Shown here piece after piece: positions 5,572 through 5,926 of a stretch of 5,926 nt of DNA. The notes under the pieces were generated by a model. That model saw only the letters and a program-made list of their open reading frames with translations. It did not search any database and was not told where the DNA came from. The DNA is from CAZOMR01 sp964580655 (GTDB taxonomy: Bacteria; RBG-13-61-14; CAZOMR01): NCBI GenBank assembly GCA_964580655.1, contig CAZOMR010000208.1:1-5926 (forward strand), written 5' to 3'. The position numbers were made by a program, and so were the translations under genes. The first letter of the stretch is position 1. Each line of letters opens with the position of its first letter.

Positions 5572-5926
5572 TCAGACATCCAGGTTTGTTACCTGGAGTG
5601 CGTGTTCCTGGATGAATTCTCTTCGCGGGTCCACCTGATCTCCCATGAGTGTCTCGAATATCAGGTTTGCGGCAATGGCATCCTCTACTTTCACCTTGCG
5701 CATGACCCTGGTCTCGGGATTCATGGTTGTCTCCCAGAGCTGTTCCGGGTTCATCTCGCCCAGACCCTTGTAGCGCTGGATATCCTGCCCCTTGCGGCCG
5801 AAGCTCATGACCTGGTTGACCATCTCGAGCAGGCTTTCGACCTCGATAACATCCCCGTTGCTCGTGAGCTTGTAGGGCTTGGGCCCGAGCTCCTTGTAGA
5901 TGTCGGAGAGCTTGTTCAACTCCTCG
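5572..5926 (-). CDS. gyrB: DNA gyrase subunit B, C-terminal fragment (runs off the window)
   Basis: The last 117 codons of gyrB are visible. Translation is open to the right edge and begins with Glu-Glu-Leu (5925-5917). The TTG at 5919-5917 is therefore an internal leucine, not a start, and the gene is partial only because the window ends. The diagnostic GyrB tail is present: GRKGQDIQRYKGLGEMN, PEQLWETTMNPETR, TLMGDQVDPRREFI and the terminal NLDV. The EQLWETTMNPE form separates GyrB from ParE. GyrB is the ATPase/TOPRIM subunit of gyrase; this fragment is the end of the TOPRIM/tail region that contacts GyrA and the DNA gate. It is convergent with the hydrolase operon, with 109 bp between their stops, so the two transcription units are independent. 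Stop codon TGA at 5574-5572. Confidence 0.97.
   Translation of the reverse strand, partial: EELNKLSDIYKELGPKPYKLTSNGDVIEVESLLEMVNQVMSFGRKGQDIQRYKGLGEMNPEQLWETTMNPETRVMRKVKVEDAIAANLIFETLMGDQVDPRREFIQEHALQVTNLDV
5579..5597. other. perfect 7-bp inverted repeat inside the gyrB 3' end
   Basis: TCCAGGT (5579-5585) and ACCTGGA (5591-5597) form a perfect 7-bp stem with a TTGTT loop (plus strand), spanning the codons for the last few residues before the gyrB stop. No T-tract follows on either strand, so it is not a standard intrinsic terminator. It could stabilise the 3' end of gyrB mRNA or be a codon-level coincidence. Confidence 0.4.

Noticed and set aside
5549..5638. TTG-initiated small plus-strand frame after AAAAGGAGAA (5531-5540).
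   Set aside because: It would overlap the gyrB tail antisense, has a poor start codon and about 30 codons without any pattern.

Overview
The window holds one four-gene operon on the plus strand (153-5462) that converges on the 3' end of gyrB, which lies on the minus strand (5572 to the right edge). The organism looks like a Gram-negative, moderately GC-rich bacterium. The evidence is a lipoprotein-type signal with a periplasmic-type hydrolase, Shine-Dalgarno sites and sigma70-like promoter elements. The GyrB C-terminus and the overall gene style would suit a Desulfobacterota-like ('deltaproteobacterial') or related environmental lineage, but that placement is inference.

Layout: 1-152 is a leader with a good sigma70-type promoter (about 71-99) and a small 5'UTR hairpin. 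153-2318 encodes a two-helix membrane-anchored hydrolase of the alkaline phosphatase / nucleotide pyrophosphatase-phosphodiesterase (NPP) superfamily. 2315-4378, overlapping it by ATGA, encodes a clear paralogue with a lipoprotein signal instead of the helical hairpin. 4404-4589 encodes a 61-residue ribbon-helix-helix-like protein with an acidic linker and an LGYI tail. 4608-5462 encodes a three-helix membrane protein with an extracytoplasmic beta-rich domain. 5463-5571 is a convergent intergenic region with a possible gyrB terminator and a CACAGAGACACAGAG-type repeat. The strand then switches to the gyrB 3' end.

How the genes may work together (inference): both hydrolases keep the full two-metal active site (Asp, Ser nucleophile, Asp/His, Asp-His, His) and share a large, distinctive insert, so both are probably active on related phospho-, phosphodiester or sulfo-substrates. 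The positive-inside rule puts the catalytic domain of the first in the cytoplasm, while the lipoprotein signal puts the second outside the inner membrane. With the downstream membrane protein, whose N-terminal half has a topology reminiscent of the YidC/EMC3/DUF106 group, the operon looks like an undescribed envelope-associated system acting on a lipid-linked or polymer substrate on both membrane faces. The substrate cannot be read from the sequence.
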